A stretch of DNA of 64,000 nt from Nitratireductor mangrovi. Lineage in GTDB: Bacteria > Pseudomonadota > Alphaproteobacteria > Rhizobiales > Rhizobiaceae. Numbering within the stretch: position 1 is the first letter of the stretch; each line of letters starts with the position of its first letter. Shown piece by piece: positions 26,362 through 32,976 of the stretch. The notes beneath the pieces are model-generated. The model was not told where the DNA came from. It worked only from the letters and a program-made list of their open reading frames with translations, and made no database searches. Location of the stretch: assembly GCF_007922615.2 (NCBI RefSeq), contig NZ_CP042301.2, forward strand, positions 2,232,001 to 2,296,000. Direction: 5' to 3'. The translations under genes were made by a program, and so were the position numbers.

Positions 26362-27558
26362 TCATCCTCTCCCGATCCGCAACGCGGCCGCGAGGCTGCC
26401 GATGCCGGCGAGCGCCATGATGGCACCCATCGGCCATGGCGTCCCGTCGGCGAAAACCCCCACCAGCGCCGACCCGGCCATGCCGCTGCCATACTGGATC
26501 GCGCCGATCAGCGCCGAGGCTGCCCCGGTCCGGGTGGTCACACTCGACAATGCACCCGCGACGGCGTTGGCGAGGATGAAGCCATTCATCGAGCCGAACA
26601 GGAACGCCGCTGGTGCCAGTGCGTAGATACCGCCCCACCCGGTCGCCGCCACAAGCGCCGTCGCGAACCCGCTGGCCGCCGCGCCGCTTGCGCCTGCCAC
26701 AAGCATGCGCGTGGTGCCAAGCCTGGTCACAAGGCGCGCATTGACGATATTGGCGACCATCAGGCCGGCCACGGTCGCCGCGAACAACGCCGCGTAGAGC
26801 TGCGGTGAAAGACCGTAATAGTCGATATAGGCAAACGGCGTGCCGGCGACATTGGCGAAGACGCCGGCATAGAAGAACCCGATCGCCACGGCGTAGGCGA
26901 CGAAGCCGCGATTGCGCAGGAGGTCACGGTAACCGGCCATGACCGGCCCCGGCGCAGCGGCGACTCTGCGCTCCGGCGGCAGGGTTTCGGGCAGGGTCGT
27001 GACCGCTGCCGCGGTCAGAAGGCCGATGGCGACCAGCGTCCAGAAGATCGCCTGCCACGAGGCGTATTGGAGGATCTGCGCGCCGATGGTCGGGCCGAGC
27101 AGCGGCGCGGCCGCCATCACAGTCAGCAAGGTCGACAGCAGCCGTGCCGCCTCGTCGCGCTCATGGAGGTCACGGATCATGGCGCGCGCCAGCGCCACAC
27201 CTGCGCTGGCGCCCAATGCCTGCACAACGCGCCAGCCGATGATCTGCCAGGCATCGGTCGAAAGTGCGCAGCCGCCTGACCCGATCACGAAAACCAGCAC
27301 GCCGGCGACCAGCGGCCTGCGCCGGCCACATCGATCGCTCAGTGGTCCCCAGAACAGCTGCCCGAACGCAAAACCGGCCAGATAGCCGGAGATCGTCCAT
27401 TCCAGCATGCCTTCGCCGGCTCCAAGCGCGGAAGCCATGGCCGGCAAGGCCGGCAGGTAAAGATCGGTCGAGATCGAGGCGAATCCGAGCAGCACGCTGA
27501 GAACGGCGAGAAACCACAGGCCCTGCCGCGTGCCGCCCGGAGGCATGCCGGCTGTCAT
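26362..27558 (-). CDS. MFS drug-resistance efflux transporter (Bcr/CflA type)
   Basis: 398 residues with 12 predicted membrane segments. N-terminal block STDLYLPALPAMASALGA and FGQLFWGPLSDRCGRRRPL are the Bcr/CflA DHA1 signatures, followed by ALGASAGVALARAMIRD (motif C region). Proton-driven efflux of small molecules is expected; substrates unknown. Convergent with the cyclase gene and not clearly in an operon. Confidence 0.9.
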   Translation of the reverse strand: MTAGMPPGGTRQGLWFLAVLSVLLGFASISTDLYLPALPAMASALGAGEGMLEWTISGYLAGFAFGQLFWGPLSDRCGRRRPLVAGVLVFVIGSGGCALSTDAWQIIGWRVVQALGASAGVALARAMIRDLHERDEAARLLSTLLTVMAAAPLLGPTIGAQILQYASWQAIFWTLVAIGLLTAAAVTTLPETLPPERRVAAAPGPVMAGYRDLLRNRGFVAYAVAIGFFYAGVFANVAGTPFAYIDYYGLSPQLYAALFAATVAGLMVANIVNARLVTRLGTTRMLVAGASGAAASGFATALVAATGWGGIYALAPAAFLFGSMNGFILANAVAGALSSVTTRTGAASALIGAIQYGSGMAGSALVGVFADGTPWPMGAIMALAGIGSLAAALRIGRG

Positions 27559-27609
27559 GGGTTGCGCGCCACTGGCGCAGTCAAGCGCTTCGACGAACTC
27601 AAGCCGCCG

Positions 27610-28479
27610 TCAGGAAAACGTCCCCGCCACCTTGGTGTCGGTTTCCTCGAACACGGCATCCGGCACGAAGAAGTCGGCCGCCAGCGGTCCCTTGGCGCCC
27701 GGCGCGTATTGGGAGAAATCCGTCACGCCTTCTTCCCGCAAGACCAGTTCGTCGATGAAGAAATTGCCGGTGCAGTCGCGCGACGGCCGGTTGAGGATGG
27801 CATAGGCCGCGTCCGCCATGATCTCCGGCGCCCGGCTCATCGAGGCCACCGCCTCGCCGCCGAGCAGGTTGCGCACGGCCGCCGTATCGATCGCCGTCAG
27901 CGGCCACAGCGAGTTGACCGCGATCCCGTCCTTGGCGAACTCCGCGCTCATGCCCAGCGTGCACATCGACATGCCGAACTTCGCCATCGTGTAGGCGACG
28001 TGGTTCTTGAACCATTTCGCCTGCATGTCGAGCGGCGGCGCCAGGTTGAGGATGTGCGGGTTCTCGGCCTTCTTCAGGTGCGGAATGCACAGCTTCGACA
28101 CCAGGAAGGTGCCGCGCGTGTTGATGTTGTGCATCAGGTCGTAGCGCTTCATGTCGGTCTGAAGCGTCCCGGTCAGCTGGATGGCGCTGGCGTTGTTGAT
28201 GCAGATGTCGATGCCGCCGCAGGCGTCCACCGTCGCCTCGACGGCTTCCGCCACCTGCTCCTCGTTGCGGATGTCGCACAGGACCGGCAGCGCCTTGCCG
28301 CCGGCCTTCTCGATCTCCTCGGCCGCGGTGTGGATCGTGCCCGGCAGCTTCGGATGCGGCTCGGCGGTCTTGGCGGCGATGGTGATGTTGGCGCCGTCAC
28401 GCGCCGCCCGGAGCGCGATCGCCAGCCCGATGCCACGCGATCCGCCGGAAATGAAGATGGTCTTGCCCTTCAGCGACAT
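27610..28479 (-). CDS. SDR oxidoreductase, HSDL2-like
   Basis: 289 residues from the ATG at 28479 (GGGAGAAAC upstream). Rossmann motif ISGGSRGIGLAIALRAARDGANI, then INNASAIQLTGT and YTMAKFGMSM (YxxxK). The pattern TAEPHPKLPGTIHTAAEEIEKAGGKALPV and FVSKLCIPHLKKAENPHILNLAPP is that of the HSDL2/SDR family with unusually conserved text across bacteria and animals. Substrate not known; probably lipid or fatty-acid related. Confidence 0.88.
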   Translation of the reverse strand: MSLKGKTIFISGGSRGIGLAIALRAARDGANITIAAKTAEPHPKLPGTIHTAAEEIEKAGGKALPVLCDIRNEEQVAEAVEATVDACGGIDICINNASAIQLTGTLQTDMKRYDLMHNINTRGTFLVSKLCIPHLKKAENPHILNLAPPLDMQAKWFKNHVAYTMAKFGMSMCTLGMSAEFAKDGIAVNSLWPLTAIDTAAVRNLLGGEAVASMSRAPEIMADAAYAILNRPSRDCTGNFFIDELVLREEGVTDFSQYAPGAKGPLAADFFVPDAVFEETDTKVAGTFS

Positions 28480-28712
28480 GCCGTTTCTCCCGTCTGATGT
28501 TCCCAACATTAGAGCACGAAGGCCGCGCGCGACCACCGCTTTTCGCAGGCCGCGGCGATCGGGAGCCGGCAGGCAGCTTGCGGTTTACATTTGCGGTCAG
28601 CGGGTTAAGCTCGTCACGTACCCTGTAGGACCGCGCGAGAAATGCCGGTCCGCCGCCCGGCGCGAGGTCACGAACCCGCGACCGCAAATTCCTCAAGCAA
28701 GATCGAGAAACA

Positions 28713-29150
28713 ATGATGGCCGAAGTCAAGAGCGGCGACGTCGTTCGCATCCACTATACGGGCAAGCTGACCGACGGCACCGAATTCGATTCCTCCGCCG
28801 GACGCGACCCGCTCGAGTTCGAGGTCGGCGCCGGCCAGATCATTTCCGGCCTCGACGACCACGTGAACGGCCTGTCGGTCGGTGAGAAGAGTTCGGTGAC
28901 CATCCCGGCCGCCCAGGCCTACGGACCGCATGATCCGAACCGGGTCCAGCCCGTGCCGCGCGCGCAGATCCCCGAAGGTATCGATCTTGCCGTCGGCACC
29001 CGCCTGCAGGCGACGACCCCGGATGGCCAGCCACTGGCTCTGACCGTCGTCGACCTCAGCGAAGAGGAGGTCACCGTCGACGCCAACCATCCGCTCGCCG
29101 GACAGGACCTGGTCTTCGACGTGGAGGTGGTGGAGATCGTCGCCGCCTGA
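28713..29150 (+). CDS. FKBP-type peptidyl-prolyl isomerase, SlyD-like
   Basis: 145 residues. Starts VKSGDVVRIHYTGKLTDGTEFDSS, the FKBP core, with an insert-in-flap region (FEVGAGQIISGLDDHVNGLSVGEKSSVTI) and IPEGIDLAVGTRLQA, as in the SlyD branch; no His-rich metal-binding tail. Cytoplasmic foldase/chaperone. Monocistronic. Confidence 0.92.
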   Translation: MMAEVKSGDVVRIHYTGKLTDGTEFDSSAGRDPLEFEVGAGQIISGLDDHVNGLSVGEKSSVTIPAAQAYGPHDPNRVQPVPRAQIPEGIDLAVGTRLQATTPDGQPLALTVVDLSEEEVTVDANHPLAGQDLVFDVEVVEIVAA

Positions 29151-29161
29151 GGCCACCGGCC

Positions 29162-29701
29162 TCACACATGCACCAGCCCGTCGCGCATCGCGATGGCGAT
29201 GGCGTCGGTGCGGTTGGCCGCGCCGAGCTTGGCGATGATCGCGGCAACGTGGAACTTCGCCGTGTGCACCGAAATGTCGAGCCGGCGCGCAATCACCTTG
29301 TTGGGCGCGCCCTCGGCCAATAGCGCCAGCACCTCCGCCTCGCGCGGCGAAAGCGTCGTGCCCGGTCCGCGCGCCGGACCACGCTCGGCCGAGACCCGAT
29401 AGCCGGCCGCCGCCAGCGTCAGCGCGGCGGCGATCAGCCCGGGATCGGCGCCGGCCGGCAGCACCGCGCTTGGCGGCGTCGTGCCGTCATGCGATGCCCC
29501 CTCGGACTGGAGCAGCACGAAGGGCACCGGAGAATTCTGCGGCCGCTGGTCGGTCAGCAGCACGTCGGGCTCGCCCTCGGCGTCGAGCCGCGACGGCAGC
29601 ACGACCGAAAGGCCGTGCTCCTCGGAAAGAAGCCCCGCCAGTTCGTCGGCGCGCTCGGCGTCGGCGAGCGTGATCAGGACGGTCGTCGGCCCTGCGGCCA
29701 T
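29162..29701 (-). CDS. LuxR-family transcriptional regulator
   Basis: 179 residues from the ATG at 29701. The N-terminal ~110 residues resemble a degenerate receiver-like domain without an obvious phosphorylatable Asp in a canonical context. The C-terminal LuxR HTH is clear: LSPREAEVLALLAEGAPNKVIARRLDISVHTAKFHVAAI. The upstream pseudoprotease ends 38 nt before it, and this pairing suggests co-expression. Activating signal unknown. Confidence 0.87.
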   Translation of the reverse strand: MAAGPTTVLITLADAERADELAGLLSEEHGLSVVLPSRLDAEGEPDVLLTDQRPQNSPVPFVLLQSEGASHDGTTPPSAVLPAGADPGLIAAALTLAAAGYRVSAERGPARGPGTTLSPREAEVLALLAEGAPNKVIARRLDISVHTAKFHVAAIIAKLGAANRTDAIAIAMRDGLVHV

Positions 29702-29739
29702 GCGCTTCCCTTCTGCCTGTTCCTGCCGGCACCGCCGCC

Positions 29740-30612
29740 TCAGGCGAGTGGCCGCGTACCGATCTTCACCGCAACCTCGCGCGCCTCGCCGCCACGCGAG
29801 ACCGACAGCTTCGCCGTCGTGCCGACGCTGTCGCTGCCGAGCCGGCGGATCACCTCGCGCGGTCCGGAAATCGTCTCGCCGTCCCAACCGGTGACGATGT
29901 CGCCGAGCCTGAGGCCGGCTTGCTCCGCGGGGCCGTTCTTTTCCAGGCTCATCACCATTGCGCCGGCAACGTCCGATCCGCGCACCGGGTGCAGCCCGGC
30001 GCCGAGGAAGCCGCGCGCCATATAGCCCTTCTCGGCCAGGATTGGCGCCACCCGGTCGATGGTCGAGGCCGGGATGACGATTGCCCGGCGCCGCGGCCCG
30101 AACAGCATCATGCCGATCAGCCGCCCTTCCGCGTCGAGGACCGCGCCGCCGACGAAGCGCCCGTCGAGCGGTGCTGCCAGCGTGATGCGATGGTCGATCT
30201 GCCCGCCGCGCATCGAGCGCCAGGCAGGCCCGCAGGCGCTCACGGTGCCGAGGCTGGCGATCGGCGTCGCCTCGACGCGCCCGACGATCATCGCCAGAGC
30301 GCCGGCCTGCGGTGTTGCCGCCCGCTCGAACTCCTGGCTCGCAATGCCCTGCCCGGGCCGGATCAGCACGATGCCGGTCGACGGGTCGCGGCCCTGGATC
30401 GCCGCCTTGGCCGCACTGCCGTCGGCAAGAACCACGTCGATCTCGTCGTCGCCCTCGACCACTTCTTCGGCCGCGACAAAGAACCCGTCGCGCCAATGGA
30501 AGGCGCTGCCGCCGCGCAGCGGCCCGCCATGGATCGCCAGCGTCAGCGGCTCGGCCGTCTTTGCCAGTGCCGCTGTCGCGCGCGAGAATTCCGCAAGATC
30601 GAAACCGGCCAT
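29740..30612 (-). CDS. Trypsin-fold/PDZ protein lacking the catalytic triad (HtrA-like pseudoprotease)
   Basis: 290 residues. Aligns by motif with HtrA/DegP S1C proteases plus one PDZ domain (about 195-285; KNGPAEQAGLRLGDIVTGWDGETISG). Where HtrA has TNAHVV the text is AAEEVV (His replaced by Glu50); where DPSTDLAVLK is expected it is DPSTGIVLIR (Asp to Gly80); and GNSGGPLLD reads RFVGGAVLD (Ser to Val154). All three catalytic residues are therefore absent. There is no clear signal peptide, so it is probably cytoplasmic. A binding or sensory role with the adjacent LuxR regulator is inferred. Confidence 0.85.
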   Translation of the reverse strand: MAGFDLAEFSRATAALAKTAEPLTLAIHGGPLRGGSAFHWRDGFFVAAEEVVEGDDEIDVVLADGSAAKAAIQGRDPSTGIVLIRPGQGIASQEFERAATPQAGALAMIVGRVEATPIASLGTVSACGPAWRSMRGGQIDHRITLAAPLDGRFVGGAVLDAEGRLIGMMLFGPRRRAIVIPASTIDRVAPILAEKGYMARGFLGAGLHPVRGSDVAGAMVMSLEKNGPAEQAGLRLGDIVTGWDGETISGPREVIRRLGSDSVGTTAKLSVSRGGEAREVAVKIGTRPLA

Positions 30613-30732
30613 CTTCGCCTCCTGGTCCGTTCGCCTCGTGGAAATGTCGCCTGCACGCGGCCTCTTTCCTACTCGCCTGATGGTCAGTTGCGGGCCGAAC
30701 TGGCCATCAGGGCAGGTTCCTGCGTGACCCGG

Positions 30733-31140
30733 TCAGTTCTCTTCGGCCGACAGCTCGAAACGCGCCACCACTGATGGCTGGATCAGCCCGGCATGCAAGC
30801 AAAGCAGGATGAGGTCTGCGTCGTGACCCGCCCCGGTCGCGATCGCCGCTTCGATCCTGTGCTCGATCGCCTTGGCCGGTTCGCGGCCGTTTGCCCGCTC
30901 GAACGCTTCCGCGCCGAGCGCGGAATAGGCGACGATACCCGCCGCCGGCGCGTAGGCATGCTCGGGCGGCTCGTCGCTGTCGAAATGGTCTTTCAGAAGG
31001 TTGACGATGGTCAGCTTCACGCCCTCGGGAACGAGTGCGGGGTGCAGATCGTGTGCCCTCAATGCGCCGTCGAGCTGGCGCAGATCGCCCGAGCGCCCGA
31101 AACGCCCCATGAAACCGATCGATGATCCCCGGCGCGCCAT
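30733..31140 (-). CDS. Conserved-looking hypothetical protein
   Basis: 135 residues from the ATG at 31140, which has a GGAG 5-6 nt upstream. Not recognised. It is helical and soluble in appearance, with a charged N-terminus (ARRGSSIGFMGRFGRSGDLRQLDGALR), no signal peptide or transmembrane segment, and the segment SDEPPEHAYAPAAGIVAYSALGAEAFERANG. Codon use matches its neighbours, so I consider it a real gene. No function proposed. The 266 bp between it and the VOC gene show no feature. Confidence 0.65.
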   Translation of the reverse strand: MARRGSSIGFMGRFGRSGDLRQLDGALRAHDLHPALVPEGVKLTIVNLLKDHFDSDEPPEHAYAPAAGIVAYSALGAEAFERANGREPAKAIEHRIEAAIATGAGHDADLILLCLHAGLIQPSVVARFELSAEEN

Positions 31141-31406
31141 CGCCGCTCCGCCTGCTGCCGGCGGCCTTCGCACCGCCCTGACGCTAGGTGGGCCCGCGAG
31201 GCTGCCGCGTCAAGCACGGCAGTTCGTTCGTCTCTCGGTCGCGAGGGAAACTGCGGGATGACGAGGCATCGCCCGTCAGCCCGGCCGGCTCCGACCTCCC
31301 TCTCCGCGAAGAAGAGGGAGGTTGGCCTCAAGATGCTCGCCCGAGCAGGCAATGCACAGCGAGGTGCCGCCGGATGTCCGACGGTCGCCCGCGACCTGCA
31401 TTGGCT

Positions 31407-31832
31407 TCACCCCGCCCAGGGCTCGGCCTTGTATTGCTCGGCGAACTCCTCGCTTGGCGGGATCGGCTTGATGACATCGATCAGCACCCCGTTCGGATCG
31501 GCGACGATGAAGTGACGCTGGCCGAAAGCCTCGTCGCGCAACGGCAGGAGGATGTTGAGACCCGCCGCCTTGACCCGCTCGTAGACGGCATCCGGGTCCG
31601 CCACCTCGAAATTGATCAGCAGGCTCTGCGTCGTGCCGCGCCCCGCCGCCGGGATGGTCTCATGGTCGCCCTTGACGATGCCGAGATTGACCCGCTTGTC
31701 CTCAGTCGACTGCAGGTGGACGTACCAGTCGGCGTCGAACAGCGCCTGGAAGCGGAAATGGTCGACGTAGAAGGCCTTGGTCTTTTCGACGTCGTCGGTC
31801 ATCAGCACGGGGTAGTAGGAGGTGGTCTTCAT
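31407..31832 (-). CDS. VOC-family (glyoxalase/bleomycin-resistance) protein
   Basis: 141 residues from the ATG at 31832 (AAAGGAAAG upstream). Vicinal-oxygen-chelate fold: [24 protein letters not shown] at the N-terminus, then [39 protein letters not shown] at the C-terminus. Divergent from a TetR regulator across a short region with two dyads, so it is probably its target. Metal-dependent small-molecule enzyme or binding protein; substrate unknown. Confidence 0.87.
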   Translation of the reverse strand: MKTTSYYPVLMTDDVEKTKAFYVDHFRFQALFDADWYVHLQSTEDKRVNLGIVKGDHETIPAAGRGTTQSLLINFEVADPDAVYERVKAAGLNILLPLRDEAFGQRHFIVADPNGVLIDVIKPIPPSEEFAEQYKAEPWAG

Positions 31833-31858
31833 CGGGCTTTCCTTTCGGCGCAGATAAA

Positions 31859-31906
31859 CATACAATCTGTATGCATGTTCTAACTAACATACAGGCTGCA
31901 TGTATG
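31859..31906. promoter_or_regulatory. Two TetR-type operators between VOC and TetR genes
   Basis: Dyad 1 at 31859-31873 is CATACA-N3-TGTATG. Dyad 2 at 31888-31906 is CATACA-N7-TGTATG, which is a 19-bp palindrome with one mismatched pair and covers the chosen TetR start codon. Centres are 31 bp apart, about three helical turns. The CATACA/TGTATG halves are identical in both, which supports one regulator controlling both divergent genes. Confidence 0.65.
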
Positions 31907-32521
31907 CAACAGGAATCCAAACGGCGAACTAACCGCGAGCGCACCGAGGCGATGCGCGCCCAGCTCATCGCCGCCGGCCGCGCGCTTTTCACCGACAAGG
32001 GCTATGCCGAGACCGGCACGCCGGAGATCGTGGCGGCCGCCGGCGTCACCCGCGGCGCGCTCTATCACCATTTCGCCGACAAGCAGGCGCTGTTTCGGGC
32101 TGTGGTCGTGGAGGAGGCGACGCGGGTCGCCGAGGAGATCGAGCGCGGCGCGCCGTCCGACATTCCCGTGCGCGACGCGTTGATCGCCGGAGGCGAGGCG
32201 TTCCTGGAGGCGATGCGCGCGCCCGGCCGCACCCGGCTGTTGCTGCTGGACGGTCCGGCCGTGCTTGGCCGCGCCGACATGGACGAGATCGACGCCACCG
32301 TCGGCGGCACGCGGTCGCTGCGCGAGGGCCTGGCGCTTGCCATGGCCGCGGGCGCCATTCGCCGCATGCCGCTCGAAGCTTTGACGCTGCTATTGTCCTC
32401 GGCCTATGACCGGGCAGCTCTCGCGGTGGACGCCGGCGCGCCGGCACGGCCTTTCCTCGAAATCCTGACCGCCTTCATCGATGGCCTGGCACGACGAAGT
32501 GAGGGCGGCCCGGCGCTTTAG
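31904..32521 (+). CDS. TetR-family transcriptional regulator
   Basis: 205 residues from the ATG at 31904; an in-frame ATG at 31871 is possible but would place operator DNA inside the gene. N-terminal HTH: TPEIVAAAGVTRGALYHHFADKQALFRAVV, the typical TetR text, followed by a helical ligand domain. Only a weak ribosome binding site is visible, and operator 2 overlaps the start. Probably a repressor of itself and of the VOC gene. Confidence 0.88.
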   Translation: MQQESKRRTNRERTEAMRAQLIAAGRALFTDKGYAETGTPEIVAAAGVTRGALYHHFADKQALFRAVVVEEATRVAEEIERGAPSDIPVRDALIAGGEAFLEAMRAPGRTRLLLLDGPAVLGRADMDEIDATVGGTRSLREGLALAMAAGAIRRMPLEALTLLLSSAYDRAALAVDAGAPARPFLEILTAFIDGLARRSEGGPAL

Positions 32522-32976
32522 GAGTTCGCGGCCCGTTCGCTCGCCGCGAGGTCGGCCGTGGTCTTGGCGAGCCGAAAGGCCAGCTCGCGGATGATCCGCC
32601 CGGCCAGTTCCGGAAATTCCTTGATCAGTTCGAGGAAATAGCCCTTGCCGATCTTGAGCGCGATCAGCTTGCCGTTGGCGCGCACCGTCGCCGAGCGCGG
32701 CGCGTCGCAGAAGACCGACATCTCGCCGACCAGCGCGTGGTCCTTGAGTTGCGCCACCACCACTTCGCTGCCGCCGGTTTCCGAGACGATATCGGCCGTG
32801 CCGCTCAACACGATGAAGGCGCTGTCGCCCTCGTCGCCCTGGCGAAACAGAACCTGCCCGTCCGCGAACTCGACCTTGTCGCAGGCATAGGCGAGCAGCT
32901 TCAGCTTCGCCGGCTCGATCGAGGCGAACAGGGGGATCTTGCGGAGCACTTCAACTTCGTCACTTAGCGTGCGCAT
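32518..32976 (-). CDS. Cyclic nucleotide-binding domain protein
   Basis: 152 residues, almost entirely one CNB domain: FASIEPAKLKLLAYACDKVEFADGQVLFRQGDEGDSAFIVLSG, then the phosphate-binding cassette GEMSVFCDAPRSATVRA with the conserved Glu and Arg, so binding of a cyclic nucleotide is plausible. No HTH or enzymatic domain. Its start overlaps the 3' end of the ABC transporter gene by 17 nt, so it is probably co-translated with and may regulate that transporter. The last codons overlap the TetR gene by 4 nt. Confidence 0.88.
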   Translation of the reverse strand: MRTLSDEVEVLRKIPLFASIEPAKLKLLAYACDKVEFADGQVLFRQGDEGDSAFIVLSGTADIVSETGGSEVVVAQLKDHALVGEMSVFCDAPRSATVRANGKLIALKIGKGYFLELIKEFPELAGRIIRELAFRLAKTTADLAASERAANS

